NCBI GenBank assembly: GCA_027490345.1 | Contig: JAIXYF010000351.1 | Coordinates: 1-14,502 of the forward strand | Direction: 5' to 3' | From: Novosphingobium sp. | GTDB taxonomy: Bacteria; Pseudomonadota; Alphaproteobacteria; Sphingomonadales; Sphingomonadaceae | DNA: 14,502 nt | Part shown: positions 13,597 through 14,502 of the stretch, in pieces | Position numbering within the stretch: the first letter of the stretch is position 1 | Layout of the letters: each line of letters begins with the position of its first letter | Notes under the pieces: model-generated | Told to the model about the DNA's origin: nothing | Databases searched by the model: none | The model's input: only the letters and a program-made list of their open reading frames with translations | Made by a program: the position numbers and the translations under genes

Positions 13597-14352
13597 ATGG
13601 CGGCATCGCCCGCACCCACGCGCGTCCTCGTTGTTGATGACGAAGCCGCATTGCGCGAACCCCTGTCGGACTATCTTGTCCGGCAGGGCTTCGCCGTGAG
13701 TCAGGCCGCCAGCGCCGCGCAGGCCCGCGCGCGCCTCGCGCAAACCGGGGCCGCCGAAATGTTCGATATCGTCCTGCTCGATATCATGATGCCCGGCGAG
13801 GACGGCCTCTCGCTCTGCCGCCATCTGATCGAAGCCCGCGGTGTCCCCGTGATCTTCCTGACCGCGCGCGGTGAGGCGACCGACCGCATCGTCGGCCTTG
13901 AAATCGGCGCGGACGACTATGTGGTGAAGCCGTTCGACCCGCGCGAGCTTGTCGCCCGCATCCGCTCGGTACTGCGCCGTGCCAACCGTTCGCCCGATGC
14001 GGCGGCCAGCGCAGCCGATGAATTCCACTACATCTTCGAAGGCTGGCGGCTCGATCCGCTGCGCCGCCGCCTGATCGACAGCGAAGGCGCAGTTGTAGCG
14101 ATCTCGTCCGCCGAGTTTCGCCTCCTCGTCGCCTTCCTCGATCACCCGCGCCAGGTGCTCGACCGGGACCGCCTGCTAGATATGGTGCAGGGCCGCGAGG
14201 CACACTTGTTCGACCGCGCGGTGGACAACCAGATCAGCCGCCTGCGCCGCAAGATCGAGCGCGACAGCCGCAATCCCGAACTGATCCAGACCGTGTGGGG
14301 TGGCGGCTACATGCTGGCCGCCGAAGTGCGCAAGGTGCCAACAAATGCCTGA
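13597..14352 (+). CDS. OmpR/PhoB-family response regulator
   Basis: A 251-residue two-component regulator. The receiver domain (about 9-125) has the acidic pair D14-D15 in VLVVDDE, the phosphoacceptor D62 in VLLDIMMPGEDG, T89 in FLTARGE and K111 in VVKPFDP, all intact. The winged-helix DNA-binding domain (about 145-245) contains FRLLVAFLDHPRQVLDRDRLLDMV and DRAVDNQISRLRRKIERD, and ends IQTVWGGGYMLAAEV, close to the OmpR group. The ATG at 13597 lies two bases after the EF-hand stop (TGAACATG). A TTG at 13591 would overlap the stop by four bases. Either way translation is probably coupled, and the Shine-Dalgarno is weak. The kinase gene overlaps its end by 8 bp. The regulator probably controls its own operon through the GCGACAA repeats upstream of the EF-hand gene. 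Confidence 0.95.
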   Translation: MAASPAPTRVLVVDDEAALREPLSDYLVRQGFAVSQAASAAQARARLAQTGAAEMFDIVLLDIMMPGEDGLSLCRHLIEARGVPVIFLTARGEATDRIVGLEIGADDYVVKPFDPRELVARIRSVLRRANRSPDAAASAADEFHYIFEGWRLDPLRRRLIDSEGAVVAISSAEFRLLVAFLDHPRQVLDRDRLLDMVQGREAHLFDRAVDNQISRLRRKIERDSRNPELIQTVWGGGYMLAAEVRKVPTNA

Positions 14353-14502
14353 TGCGCAAACTCGCTTCCGGTTCTGGCCGCGTAGCCTGCAAGGGCAGAT
14401 GCTGCTGGCCATCGCGCTTGCACTGATGGTGGCGCAGGGGCTTTCCGCAGCGCTGATGTGGCGGATGCAGCACGAGCGGCACTTTGCAGGTCTGGTCAAT
14501 TA
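14345..14502 (+). CDS. Sensor histidine kinase, N-terminal part (cut by window edge)
   Basis: The frame from ATG at 14345 is open for 52 codons to the window end. The first 18 residues are basic/polar (MPDAQTRFRFWPRSLQGQ), followed by one hydrophobic segment (about 19-39, MLLAIALALMVAQGLSAALM) and then MWRMQHERHFAGLV, the pattern of a sensor kinase's first membrane helix and start of its periplasmic region. Position directly after an OmpR-type regulator supports the call; no kinase motif is inside the window. The start overlaps the regulator by 8 bp (ATGCCTGA), with AAGG (14332-14335) 9 bp upstream. The ATG at 14352 is in another frame and hits a stop soon. The ligand-binding region is not visible. 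Confidence 0.82.
   Translation, partial: MPDAQTRFRFWPRSLQGQMLLAIALALMVAQGLSAALMWRMQHERHFAGLVN

Noticed and set aside
12392..13651. A 419-codon minus-strand frame opposite the VOC and EF-hand genes
   Set aside because: The plus-strand genes have good ribosome sites and clear motifs; the antisense product has none.

Overview
The window looks like chromosomal DNA from a high-GC alphaproteobacterium, most likely a sphingomonad (Sphingomonas, Novosphingobium or a relative). This rests on the strong G/C preference at third codon positions and on the protein types: a four-helix FtsK, an oligopeptidase B, a long three-domain aminopeptidase P and a short TenI-like protein. No database was searched, so the placement is a judgement. 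No mobile element, CRISPR array, tRNA or rRNA was seen. Genes are densely packed, and no gene-free stretch exceeds about 160 bp.

Left part (1-4607). A minus-strand pair, yggS (PLP homeostasis protein) and a Met/His/Asp-rich secreted protein cut by the window edge, is divergent from a degenerate TenI/ThiE-like protein. After it comes ftsK, the septal DNA translocase, then a weak terminator-like hairpin and a small CxxC protein of unknown function.

Middle part (4564-10503). An Lrp/AsnC regulator is divergent from alanine dehydrogenase (ald). The 135 bp between them carries a palindrome and promoter-like hexamers, which suggests local control of alanine catabolism. Next is a membrane diguanylate cyclase with a periplasmic domain, seven membrane helices and a GGEEF catalytic site. 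Its stop codon overlaps that of a convergent acyl-CoA thioesterase gene, which overlaps the oligopeptidase B gene upstream of it.

Right part (10504-14502). Oligopeptidase B and Xaa-Pro aminopeptidase are divergent, separated by a 56-bp spacer with nested inverted repeats; both act on peptides. A small VOC protein follows. The window ends in what reads as one operon: a secreted four-EF-hand, Met/His/Gly-rich protein, an OmpR-type response regulator and the start of its sensor kinase. Three GCGACAA direct repeats lie upstream of the first gene, two of them exactly 10 bp apart. This is the best candidate here for a little-described system: a two-component circuit controlling its own periplasmic metal-binding protein.
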